The translations under genes were made by a program, and so were the position numbers. Source: CBDBBY01 sp965205055 (GTDB lineage Bacteria; Pseudomonadota; Alphaproteobacteria; Rhodobacterales; Rhodobacteraceae). From it: a stretch of DNA of 64,000 nt. Numbering within the stretch: position 1 is the stretch's first letter; every line of letters starts with the position of its first letter. Where the stretch lies: contig OZ242030.1 in assembly GCA_965205055.1 (NCBI GenBank), positions 1,922,001 to 1,986,000 of the forward strand. The letters run 5' to 3'. Below, piece by piece: positions 1 through 8,496 of this stretch. A model generated the notes under the pieces. That model saw nothing but the letters and a program-made list of their open reading frames with translations, was not told where the DNA came from and did not search any database.

Positions 1-458
1 GTGTCGCAAAGCGTGATCACGCCCTCTTCGGCGCAAGCCCCCGATACCGTACGGCAAGCGTCGCTATCATTCGGGAAAAACCCCTGAATGGTCGTGCGGA
101 ACTTGAAGCCGCGAACGCCGCACTCGTTCGCTCCGGCCTTGCCCTTGTGCGGATCAACCGAGGCGAAGGGAATAAGCATGTCGTCGTTCTCGGCGCAGAG
201 CTCCGCCGCCTCTTAGTTGGAATAGCGTCGAAAGCCCGTCTCGCACTCGGCATCAAGCGGGAAAATCACCGCGGCGATATTGCGCTCTCGATAGCAGGCA
301 GCCGTATCCTGCACATTCGGCGACATGCCCTCGGCGTCCGCCGGGTTCGCAAAAATGAGCCGCCATGCCGACTTGTACCCGTTGGCGCGGCAGCCATTGC
401 AGGGATCCTCGGCATGGGTATGGAAATCGATGGCTCAGACCTCGGCGAAATCGACCAT
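1..458 (-). pseudogene. amidohydrolase (4-hydroxyphenyl-beta-ketoacyl-CoA hydrolase-like), decayed and cut by the window edge
   Basis: Read on the minus strand from an ATG at 458, the frame gives AIDFHTHAE, the metal-binding HxH opening of amidohydrolase-2 proteins. Later come GVRGFKF and GFFPND, typical of the amidohydrolases found next to hydroxycinnamoyl-CoA genes. Two in-frame stops break it: TGA at 435-437, just before the HxH motif, and TAA at 213-215. Expected metal or active-site positions have also drifted: FRTT stands where FHPT is usual and LCDT where LFHT is usual. The gene continues past base 1. The frame and motifs are seen directly; the role in phenylpropanoid side-chain removal is inferred from family context. 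It diverges from the plus-strand hydratase at 554. Confidence 0.75.
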
Positions 459-553
459 GAGCGCAGCCTGACGAATGCTATCCAAGGGAAAACGCTATAC
501 GGTGGAACAGTTATCCAATACAACAAGCCTCAATCGGGAATGAGGGCATCGAA

Positions 554-1336
554 ATGGCGGACGGAAGCAGCAGCGGATCCGCGATCAGGCTGAAGATCGA
601 AGACGGCATCGCCACGCTCGCCTTCAATCGCCCCGAAAAGCGCAATGCCATCAACGAGGCGCTGGTGAACGCCTTGGACGACTTTTTCTCCAATCCGCCG
701 GACGATGTGACGGCGGCCATCCTGACCGGCAGCGGCGGACATTTCTGCGCGGGGCTTGATCTGGTGGAACACGAGAGCCGCACTCCGGTCGAAAACGTCC
801 ATCACTCGCGCGAATGGCATCGCGTGACGGAGCAGATCGAATTCGGAGGGCTGCCGGTCATCTCGGTGCTGACCGGAGCTGTGATCGGCGGCGGGCTCGA
901 GATCGCCGCGAGCACCCACGTGCGCATTGCGGAGCCGTCGGCGCGATTTCAGCTGCCGGAAGGACGCCGGGGGATCTTCGTCGGCGGCGGAGCCGCGGTG
1001 CGAGTCGGCAATCTGCTGGGAGCCGACCGCATGCGCGAGATGATGCTTACGGGGCGCGTTTACGGCGCCGAGAAAGGCGCGGCGCTCGGCCTCGCGCATT
1101 ACTCGGTCGACAAAGGCCAAGGCATGCAGCTGGCGCGGGAACTCGCCCGGAAAATCTCCGACAACGCGCAGTTCTCGAATTTTCTGATGATCCAGGCAAT
1201 TCCGCGGATCAACGACATGTCCCGGGGCGAAGGCCTGTTCACGGAAAGCCTTGCTGCCGCGATTTCGCAGGCAACCGATGATGCGAGGGAAGGCTTGCGC
1301 GCTTTCCTCGAGAAGCGGCCGCCCAAGTTCCGGTAG
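554..1336 (+). CDS. enoyl-CoA hydratase/isomerase family protein (crotonase fold)
   Basis: A 260-residue cytoplasmic crotonase. The oxyanion-hole segment FCAGLDL lies at residues 64-70 and the second loop GGGLEIA near 110-116. A glutamate in LPEGRRGI sits where crotonases keep a catalytic acid. The ATG at 554 follows GAGGG with seven bases of spacing. It adds water to, or isomerises, an enoyl-CoA; the exact substrate is not readable. The next gene starts four bases after its end. The broken amidohydrolase and the feruloyl-CoA synthase fragment nearby make a phenylpropenoyl-CoA a reasonable guess. Family call is firm, substrate is inference. Confidence 0.85.
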   Translation: MADGSSSGSAIRLKIEDGIATLAFNRPEKRNAINEALVNALDDFFSNPPDDVTAAILTGSGGHFCAGLDLVEHESRTPVENVHHSREWHRVTEQIEFGGLPVISVLTGAVIGGGLEIAASTHVRIAEPSARFQLPEGRRGIFVGGGAAVRVGNLLGADRMREMMLTGRVYGAEKGAALGLAHYSVDKGQGMQLARELARKISDNAQFSNFLMIQAIPRINDMSRGEGLFTESLAAAISQATDDAREGLRAFLEKRPPKFR

Positions 1337-1339
1337 CTC

Positions 1340-3295
1340 ATGATGCAGTTTCACCGCGACGGCTTCCGCGAGGGCGATCCCGATCTGATGCCGTGTGCGG
1401 ATGTTCTCTCCTCTGACGAAATTGACGTTCTGATAGTGGGTGCCGGACCGGCCGGGTTGACGCTGGCGGCCTATTTGGCAGGCTTCCCGGAATTCCGGAC
1501 TCTCATCGTCGAACAAAAATCCGGCCCGATGCGGTTGGGCCAAGCGGACGGCATATCTTGCCGGTCGATGGAAATGTTCAACTGCTTCGGCTTCGCGGAA
1601 AGGGTCATGCGCGAAGCTTATTGGGTGAACGAATCCGTCTTCTGGAAACCCGATCCGTCGGACCCGTCGCGCATCGCGAGAAGCGGGCGAGTCCAGGACG
1701 TCGAGGACGGCCTTTCCGAAATGCCGCATGTCATTCTGAATCAAGCCCGAGTGCACGACATGTATCTTGACGTGATGCGCACGTCGGCGACGCGGCTGGA
1801 GCCGGCGTACGGGCGCAGGTTTCTGGACCTGTCCTATGACGCTTCGAATCCGAACGCCCTTGTCGACGTGACCTTGGCGCAATGTGATCGCGAAGGGAAT
1901 GAGCGCGCGGAAACCTTGCGGGCCCGCTATGTCGTCGGCTGCGAAGGCGCCCGCAGCCGAGTGCGGTCCGCAATCGGACAAACCTTGCGAGGCGATTCCG
2001 CAAATCGAGCCTGGGGCGTCATGGACGTGCTGGCGGTAACGGATTTCCCCGACATTCGATTCAAGTGCCTGATACAATCCAGCTCCGAAGGCAGTCTCTT
2101 GATCATCCCGCGCGAGGGCGGGTACTTGGTTCGTCTTTATGTCGAACTCGATGAACTGAACGAAAACGAAAGGGCGGCGAACCGCGATCTGACGATTGAT
2201 CATCTGGTCGCGGCCGCGAACCGAATTTTCGCGCCCTATTCGATTGATGTGAAAGAGGTCGCGTGGTGGTCGATCTACGAAATCGGCCAGCGGCTGACCG
2301 AACGCTTCGACGATCTGAAAGGCGATGCGGAACCGACGCGCCTGCCGCGCGTATTCATCGCTGGGGACGCATGCCACACCCACAGTCCCAAAGCGGGACA
2401 AGGCATGAACGTCTCGATGGGCGACGCGTTCAACCTCGGCTGGAAACTTGCGTCCGTGCTGAATGGCCGGGCGAAGCCGGAAATCCTGCGCAGCTATTCA
2501 ACTGAGCGGCGGGCTGTGGCGCAAGCGCTGATCGATTTCGACCGGAAATTGGCCCGGATCATAAGCGCGCCGCCGGACGAGCGCGAAACGGACGGCAAGC
2601 GATTGCCGGGATTTCAGGATTATTTCGTCGAGCACGGCCGCTACACGGCGGGCCTTACGGTGCGCTATTCGCAATCCATGCTGACAGGTTCGGGCAAGTG
2701 GCAGCATCTGGCGCAGGGTTTTGAAATAGGAATGCGTTTTCATTCCGCGCCTGCGATCCGGCTGGCGGACGGCAAACCGGTGCAACTCGGTCACGTGCAA
2801 AAAGCGGACGCTCGGTGGCTTCTGCTTGCATTTGCCGGGGGACAAGACGCAAGAGATCAGATCAGTTCACTGCGCCGTCTCTGCGAGGCATTGTATTCCG
2901 ATCCGGCATCGCCGCTGTTGCCCTATGCTGAGGATAGCGAGGATATCGACGCGCAGTTTGACCTGCGGGCCGTGCTGCAGGTCCATCACCACGAAATCCA
3001 GATTACTGATCTGCCGACCGCTCTGCTGCCGGCCACGGGCCGCCTCGGCCTGCTGGACTACGAAAAGGTCTTCTGCGCCGATCATGGTGGCGACAGGGAT
3101 ATCTTCGACATGCGCGGGGTTGATCGTGAAGCAGGTTGTTTGGTTGTGGTTCGGCCTGACCAGTATGTTGCGACGATACTTCCGCTGAACGGAACGGCAG
3201 AGCTCGGGGAGTTTCTGGCCGGTATTTTTCTGCCGGCGGAGCAGCGATCAAACATCAATGACGCCGTTGCCTCGCGAATAAAGGCGCACGACTAG
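1340..3295 (+). CDS. FAD-dependent aromatic monooxygenase, 3-hydroxybenzoate 4-monooxygenase-like
   Basis: A 651-residue class A flavoprotein hydroxylase. It has the dinucleotide-binding GAGPAG motif at residues 34-39, the DG-type motif GCEGARSR near 200, and the ribose-binding GD motif with HTHSPKAGQG near 340-355. A C-terminal thioredoxin-like domain, roughly residues 470-650, is typical of the phenol hydroxylase/MobA group. QADGISCRSMEM and LNQARVHD resemble 3-hydroxybenzoate 4-monooxygenase more than PobA. It would hydroxylate a phenolic acid using NAD(P)H and oxygen. It lies four bases after the hydratase and is probably cotranscribed. Its 3' end overlaps an antisense remnant of a CoA ligase. 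Substrate is inferred. Confidence 0.85.
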   Translation: MMQFHRDGFREGDPDLMPCADVLSSDEIDVLIVGAGPAGLTLAAYLAGFPEFRTLIVEQKSGPMRLGQADGISCRSMEMFNCFGFAERVMREAYWVNESVFWKPDPSDPSRIARSGRVQDVEDGLSEMPHVILNQARVHDMYLDVMRTSATRLEPAYGRRFLDLSYDASNPNALVDVTLAQCDREGNERAETLRARYVVGCEGARSRVRSAIGQTLRGDSANRAWGVMDVLAVTDFPDIRFKCLIQSSSEGSLLIIPREGGYLVRLYVELDELNENERAANRDLTIDHLVAAANRIFAPYSIDVKEVAWWSIYEIGQRLTERFDDLKGDAEPTRLPRVFIAGDACHTHSPKAGQGMNVSMGDAFNLGWKLASVLNGRAKPEILRSYSTERRAVAQALIDFDRKLARIISAPPDERETDGKRLPGFQDYFVEHGRYTAGLTVRYSQSMLTGSGKWQHLAQGFEIGMRFHSAPAIRLADGKPVQLGHVQKADARWLLLAFAGGQDARDQISSLRRLCEALYSDPASPLLPYAEDSEDIDAQFDLRAVLQVHHHEIQITDLPTALLPATGRLGLLDYEKVFCADHGGDRDIFDMRGVDREAGCLVVVRPDQYVATILPLNGTAELGEFLAGIFLPAEQRSNINDAVASRIKAHD

Positions 3296-3605
3296 ATCCG
3301 AATTGTTTGCCCGCATTGCGCGTTGGTTGTGTGTGCCTTTCTCAGTGATTCTGCCCCGGTCCTGGCTCGGCCACCCAGTCATTGTCATTGCCCGGCACAC
3401 CCGGCTGGCGGAACCGGCCGCGATCTTTGCGACCGAGCTCAGCGTTTCAGTCAGCGCCGCTTTCAACTCGTCGGCCTCCATGAGAGCCGCGGCGGTCGAC
3501 AAGATCATCAGCGCGCCGGCTCCGACTTGTTTTCACCCACAATGACGGCATCCCCGATCAGCCGCCCATTGCATTGATCAGCGACGCACGCACCGCCCCG
3601 ACCAA
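3248..3605 (-). pseudogene. feruloyl-CoA synthase-like AMP ligase, C-terminal fragment
   Basis: The minus strand reads through IGDAVIVGENKSEPA, then AGSASRVCRAM, then RITEKGTHNQRA and VVRLYS before a stop at 3248. This matches the C-terminal lid domain of feruloyl-CoA synthases (usual pattern AGSASRV, GEITEKGYINQRA, ERLY). The lysine of ITEKG corresponds to the catalytic lysine. Upstream (above about 3570) the frame breaks and no ligase body remains, so only the last ~110 codons survive. The end overlaps 48 bases of the monooxygenase on the other strand. A hydroxycinnamoyl-CoA ligase would feed the hydratase at 554. The identification is by pattern memory, not alignment. Confidence 0.6.
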
Positions 3606-3636
3606 GACCCATGTTCCCATTTATAGTTGCGTTAGC

Positions 3637-3683
3637 CTTGAGTTCACGAAATCAATTTCCTGCGAACGCTTCAGCACCTTTTC
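3637..3683 (+). repeat. first copy of an Abi-like gene start (very degraded)
   Basis: About 47 bases here match 4105-4153 at most positions. Both read EF(T/A)K, then SCER(F/L)ST, the start of an Abi-like (Abi_2-type) protein. After CERFSTF this copy hits a stop and no recognisable Abi body follows. The stretch 3684-4069 holds nothing else I can name. Confidence 0.45.
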
Positions 3684-4069
3684 ATAAGGATTTCTGCTGC
3701 GGCACTTCCGTGCTGAAGACTTTTCGACAAGTGCTCGGCCGCCATAGCCCGAACGTTGGAGCAACAAGATTGAAAATGGCGCCGAGACCGCCGGGCGGGC
3801 TAAGCGCAGCAAACAGGCCGGGCGCTCGAAGTGAATGTCCGCCCGCGATTTCACAAAGGTGCAAAATCCGTTCTGGAAAGAAGTCTGAACGCCATGATCC
3901 GATACCGGAATTGGCAGCCCGTTTCGGCACTGCGCCGTCGGCACAGGCCTAAGCAGGCTTTGGTTCATCACAATTCGGGAAACCGACGCCCCGGGGCGCA
4001 TGCCGCAGCAGAGCTCGGCAGAAGGCGACACCGGGGCTACGGAAGTATATGTAATGGTACGATGGAAAC

Positions 4070-4790
4070 TTGTCAAGCGAAAATTTCCTTGAACACAGAA
4101 ACGCTTTGGAGTTCGCGAAACCACTTTCCTGCGAACGCTTGAGCACCTATCGCAAACATGCCGATGACTGTCCGGATGCCGCACTGCGCCTGTACGCATG
4201 GAATGCCGCAATTTGTGCTGCCTTCTACGGCCCGCTGCAAGGCCTAGAGGTCGCACTTCGCAACGCGATGCACCGCGACTCTCTTGGAAGTGCGGACCGA
4301 ACTGGTTCGACAACGCCAGCACAGGACTTGACACCGGGGCTCCAGGAAGAATCCGCGAAGTAAAGAAAGGTTTCCGTCGCGCCGGGAAACCAGTCGAACC
4401 GCCGAACGTTGTGGCGGCGCTATCTTTCGGTTTCTGGGTCTCGCTCACTGATTCTGGTGACAATTGAATTCAGGTGGCCAAGCGAGCTACGAGGACAGGC
4501 TTTGGAGACCGGCGTTGCGCTGCACGTTTCCAGTCTGCGACACCACCTTGACGCGCAGGCAGGCTCATGAGCGTTTGAACAAAATAAGGGAATTAAGAAA
4601 CCGGATCGCTCACCACGAGCCGATCTTCAACAAGAATCTGGATTGCTGCCACGAGACAATTCTTGAAGTCACCAGTTGGACCTCACCGGGACCTGCCGAG
4701 TGGATTCGTACCTATAGCCAAGTAGGCGAACTGCTCTCGTCCAAGGACACCGATCCGGCGATCAAGTTCCAACGGAAAATCGACGTTCGT
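4070..4790 (+). pseudogene. Abi-like family protein (abortive-infection type), frameshifted
   Basis: Three reading frames together rebuild one Abi-like protein. Frame one (from 4070) gives EFAKPLSCERLSTYRKHA and AFYGPLQGLEVALRNAMHRD. Frame two (to 4467) gives WFDNA, RRAGKPVEPP and VVAALSFGFWVSL. Frame three (from about 4464) gives LWRPALR, RRQAHERLNKIRELRNRIAHHEPIF and SPGPAEWIR. The RNRIAHHEP segment is the HEPN-like R-x4-6-H motif expected of this family, so the likely activity was an RNase. Two frameshifts, near 4285 and near 4462, disable it. Members act in phage exclusion or as toxin-like RNases; that is family knowledge. No partner gene is visible. Confidence 0.7.
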
Positions 4791-5187
4791 TTCCTCGTTC
4801 GACGGCAACAGCATGAATCCCACGGTCTGTCGAGGCAAGAATGCATGCTTTGCCGTCCAACGCATGCAGCGCGCGACCTCTTGCGAAAGGCATTGTCAAT
4901 TGCTCCTGAATGCGCACTCGTCGCCCCCGATTCCAACTCAAGAGGTTCATCCATCATGCAGCTCAGTTCGTGCACCGAGACTCTGAGCAATTTGGCCCCT
5001 GCGGTAGACTGACCAGTATCCTTTCGCAGTTTACACGCGATGGAGCGGCAAATGGTCCACAGAAATAACAAACCTCATTCTGATCAAATTTCAATTAATA
5101 CCAAATTCTTGAAGATATACTTTTCCATCAATCTTGTTTGCTTGAGTATTCAGATCATTGCCATACACTAAAACCGTCATTTAAAAC

Positions 5188-5664
5188 TCAATACGCCCTA
5201 AAAATGTTACCAATTGTGGAATTGAGATTACCCTTGCTATTGCACTTGCCAAGAGCGATACCATGTTCTATATCCCGAAATAGAACTTTCTTCCTCTTTA
5301 GACTTTCAACTTCAAGTTTAACGGCATTGCCCACTAGCACAAGAGGAATTAACTTGAAATCAAAATCGGCAAAATTCTCTTCAATCAGCATTGCACCGCC
5401 TTTCAACTGATCAAATACAGCAGATGCCTTTAGTGCTCCGCTCTTCAACTCGATTAATATACAGCAAAATTTTCCATTTGAATTTTTAAGAAACACCGCA
5501 AAATCGCATCTCCTTTTGTCAATTTTTTGAATTTTGCAAAACCTCTCCACATCGAAAATCAATTTATCTTCCCGAATTTTATCAAAATATACACGACATC
5601 CCGAGTCTTTAAGCTTCTTAACAAAATACTCGTCTCCAATTTGGCGTTCGATTTCCTTAAGCAC
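5188..5664 (-). CDS. small PD-(D/E)XK nuclease-like protein, partner of the upstream ATPase
   Basis: A 158-residue basic, AT-rich gene. It starts at GTG (5664), preceded by GGAG with seven bases of spacing. Residues 52-54 (RCD), a beta strand, and ILIELKSG at 69-76 form the D-(x17)-ExK signature of PD-(D/E)XK nucleases: D54, E72, K74. I do not recognise a named family. It lies 144 bases downstream of a SMC/OLD-like ATPase on the same strand, and both have much lower GC than the surroundings, which suggests transfer as a unit. A nuclease effector controlled by an ATPase is the obvious reading, but it is inferred. Confidence 0.6.
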   Translation of the reverse strand: MLKEIERQIGDEYFVKKLKDSGCRVYFDKIREDKLIFDVERFCKIQKIDKRRCDFAVFLKNSNGKFCCILIELKSGALKASAVFDQLKGGAMLIEENFADFDFKLIPLVLVGNAVKLEVESLKRKKVLFRDIEHGIALGKCNSKGNLNSTIGNIFRAY

Positions 5665-5808
5665 AATATAACTCCATTATCTAAAATCTTACCTCAGAGA
5701 TATGGAAACAACTTCCGTTCTTTACATGCTATTGCATCACACACCATTCAAGGTTTCCAAAAAACTGTAATTCCGAAAACTCATTTTAATTCCTCCTCTT
5801 GGTACTTC

Positions 5809-7581
5809 TCATTGAGTAAATTTGTTAAGTCCAATTTCATCAATCATTCGCTCACACAGATTGTCAAATTCTTTCTTAGTAAAAAAATATCGACGCCCAC
5901 TAATTGGCTTTACTCCAAGCTGCTTCAGTTTTCGACGAATACGCTCGACATTGACTGACAACTGCGTTGCGATATCACTAGGCGTAAACATTTTTCCTGA
6001 CTCACTATTCAACTCATTTGCATTTCCCGTTGAACCATTCCCGCTAAGTTCCTTTGACGCTATTAGGTTTCGACCACCGATAACGTCGTTATATAATGAA
6101 AAAGTCAAATCTTCAAAGTCTTCAGGTTCAATGCCACTATCCTCGTGAAACTGTATTTCTTTAACTTTAGTTCCTCGGCTATTTATGCCTTCTGCGAAAT
6201 TCCACGCACCAACCTCATTTCGATGCAAGTAAGAATCTGCTTCATCGCTGTTATTGTCGATATTCAGCTGTTTCAATTTACCTTGAATAACTAGCTTTTG
6301 TATACACTTCAAGAACCAATCACTATGTGTCGTCACGATAACATTGACTCCTTTTCTAACGAGCAGCGCCAAACATTTCGCAATTTTAACTTGTGCACCG
6401 GGATGCAGATGCGCCTCGGGCTCCTCCAAAATTAGCAAATCAGACTGCCTCACAAAGTTTCTAATAAATAAAACAATCGGGGCAAGCTCAGAAACCATCG
6501 ACGATGATCGATTCAAAGTGAATTTATTATCGATCTTGGCTGGCTTAAAGTAGATTTCCGGATAACCTCCGGAAAAATTTGCAACGCTCTCTACCCGCCC
6601 ATTGAGAACTAGCTCTTCAAATTTTTCGGCTATCGAAGATATGTTACTGTGTGATTTCCTATCGTGGTTTTGCTCCACTTCGAGTTTGTTAGTGCTAATT
6701 GAAAGTATTTTTTTTATAAAATCAACTGATGTTTTTGGAAGACGGGGGACTACTCGTGAATCTTCTAGGTCATTTCCCATTAAACGATCCAATCCGGCGC
6801 TTGCGACAAACCTGTGGCTTTGCATAATACCACCTCGAACAGCAGGTAGATAATGAACATGGCTCCCTATTCGTGATCTTGGATACGACAAGATTGCAAT
6901 AGTGGTTTGCACTGATTTACACAGTATGATTGGTGAGTGCATATTGTAATTGAGTTGTTCCAGTAGTTTGTCAATCCGCTCGCTTGCGATATTCGGCAAT
7001 GGAATATCCCTCAGTAGTGAAGCTTGAAATGAAGTTTTAGATTTATTTCCCTTAATCATTGCGTGCCATATGTCGTAACCTTGCGTGGAGTAGCCAAATT
7101 CAATCGATAGCGTTTTCAACTTTCTTCCGTTGCGGGCAAGAGAATATATATTTTTTTCACCAAAGTTTAATAGAATGCTATCAAGTAACTTTTTTTGAGT
7201 GTTTTTCCTTTGAATGCCATTTAAAAATAACATATCCTTAAATGTAGGTGGAAGATCACTGAAGTTCGGAGTTTGCGGAATGTCAATGAATTTTCTTTTA
7301 AATTCTGTCAACGAATTCCTAAAGCTTTCATTTTGATTCTGCAAAGTGTTTAGACTACCTTCTATATCGGGGTTCAGGCTATATGGAAATCGTGGGAATC
7401 CACCTAACTCTTGATGCAATGCATAAATTAGTGTTGCAAGATATGTCTTACCGGTATTGCTCTTTCCGACAAAAACAGTGAGTGGTTTTAAATCTACATT
7501 TGCAGATTCAATTGGTCCAAAGTTCCTTACGTTTATTTTAAATGCTCCTGATTTGAGGTCATTTGACGAAGTGTTTGACAT
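5809..7581 (-). CDS. RecF/OLD-like AAA ATPase with C-terminal helix-turn-helix-like domain
   Basis: A 590-residue ABC-type ATPase of the AAA_15/AAA_21 kind. Walker A GKSNTGKT is at residues 39-46, right after INVRNFGPI. The ABC signature-like SSSMVSELAP is near 358, Walker B LLILEEPE with D-loop HLHP near 379-390, and the switch histidine in TTHS near 416. The last ~60 residues (FTPSDIATQLSVNVERIRR onward) look like a small excisionase/MerR-type helix-turn-helix, unusual for this family. The frame is open to 7668, but the ATG at 7581 has GGA upstream and fits the family start; 7590 is possible. No TOPRIM domain is fused, so the following PD-(D/E)XK protein may supply the nuclease. A phage-defence role is inference. 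Confidence 0.75.
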   Translation of the reverse strand: MSNTSSNDLKSGAFKINVRNFGPIESANVDLKPLTVFVGKSNTGKTYLATLIYALHQELGGFPRFPYSLNPDIEGSLNTLQNQNESFRNSLTEFKRKFIDIPQTPNFSDLPPTFKDMLFLNGIQRKNTQKKLLDSILLNFGEKNIYSLARNGRKLKTLSIEFGYSTQGYDIWHAMIKGNKSKTSFQASLLRDIPLPNIASERIDKLLEQLNYNMHSPIILCKSVQTTIAILSYPRSRIGSHVHYLPAVRGGIMQSHRFVASAGLDRLMGNDLEDSRVVPRLPKTSVDFIKKILSISTNKLEVEQNHDRKSHSNISSIAEKFEELVLNGRVESVANFSGGYPEIYFKPAKIDNKFTLNRSSSMVSELAPIVLFIRNFVRQSDLLILEEPEAHLHPGAQVKIAKCLALLVRKGVNVIVTTHSDWFLKCIQKLVIQGKLKQLNIDNNSDEADSYLHRNEVGAWNFAEGINSRGTKVKEIQFHEDSGIEPEDFEDLTFSLYNDVIGGRNLIASKELSGNGSTGNANELNSESGKMFTPSDIATQLSVNVERIRRKLKQLGVKPISGRRYFFTKKEFDNLCERMIDEIGLNKFTQ

Positions 7582-7937
7582 TTTTTCCATCACGAAGTGA
7601 AACATTTGCAGTGATCGGAATTCACTGCCCATGCCGATACCACGCGAAAGGTCATCGATGCAAGTCAATATGCAATATGGGAGCTTTGCATGTAATTGAG
7701 TTGTTGCTCGAAGACGCGATATCTTTTGTCAGTGATGAATTTGGCATTTCTTGGCCCGAGGTTGCCAAAGATCGGTGCACACGCCATTGAGATCAGTTTG
7801 AAGTCGATTTGGCGAATGAGGGATGGTCCTTGATCAAGCCGTGCCTCCGCAAGACGAATTTTGCAGGACTTCCGGCGTGCTTCAGTACACGCTCGACACT
7901 GGATGGCAGTCGCGACGGTCCCTCCTTGCTTTCCGCC
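7582..7937. other. intergenic stretch without a recognised gene
   Basis: Between the ATPase start and the palindromic element. Base composition shifts here from AT-rich to GC-richer. A short minus-strand frame (from 8033) spans it but crosses the MITE-like repeat and resembles nothing I know. It probably holds the ATPase promoter. Confidence 0.3.
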
Positions 7938-8053
7938 TAGAGCGTTTTTCACTAAGTTTGATCCACTGTACCCATCCCGTATCCTGTTAAAGCCCAACGG
8001 AGATTGGAGAATTCTCAGATTGAACTGGGTCAACCTTAGTGAAAAACGCTCTA
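7938..8053. repeat. MITE-like palindromic element with 19-bp perfect terminal inverted repeats
   Basis: TAGAGCGTTTTTCACTAAG at 7938-7956 is exactly inverted as CTTAGTGAAAAACGCTCTA at 8035-8053. The complementarity continues imperfectly inward (TTGATCCA against TGGGTCAA). The 116-bp unit encodes nothing and is bounded by TA at both ends, as expected of Tc1/mariner-IS630-derived MITEs. Similar TAGAGCG elements are common between alphaproteobacterial genes. The repeat is seen directly; class and TA duplication are inferred. Confidence 0.7.
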
Positions 8054-8178
8054 AATCCGCTCAAGTTTTGATTGCAAGGCCCCAATCGGGATTGTGGCTG
8101 ATCCCCTTGATCGGGTGGCTCTCAGGGAAATCGGCTCGCCGGATCTTCCCATTTCGTCTCAATCCAATGTTACTGCCT

Positions 8179-8208
8179 CGCTCTTTCGAAACAACGAAAG
8201 AGCGTTTT
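8179..8208 (+). terminator. hairpin with T-run, intrinsic terminator-like
   Basis: CGCTCTTTCG at 8179-8188 pairs perfectly with CGAAAGAGCG at 8195-8204 around a six-base loop, and TTTT follows on the plus strand. No plus-strand gene is recognised upstream, so it may be left over from a lost gene or belong to the IS1634-like element whose gene ends at 8271 on the other strand. Confidence 0.45.
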
Positions 8209-8496
8209 AACCTGAACTTCACGGCGCAAAAACGCGAGTTTTCCTTTGCAGGAACGCGATTCGCGGAGTCCTACCTGCCAGCCTTCGGGAACATGCCCCT
8301 CGGATTGACGCCGAGGAGATCGAATGCCTTCCGTTGCGTGTGCGTCGGGGCCGCGGCCAGCTTGAAGCTATCGGAGTCGCCGATGGAGACGTCGTTCAGC
8401 ACGACGGTTGAGAGATCTGTCAATGCCGAAGTAAAATTCCCCAAAAGCGCCGAAGCAGAATTCCCCACTTTTTCGGTGTTTTGGCGGCGAGCCAGC

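Noticed and set aside
530..2401. 623-codon minus-strand open frame
   Set aside because: Antisense shadow of the hydratase and monooxygenase genes, which show clear motifs on the plus strand.
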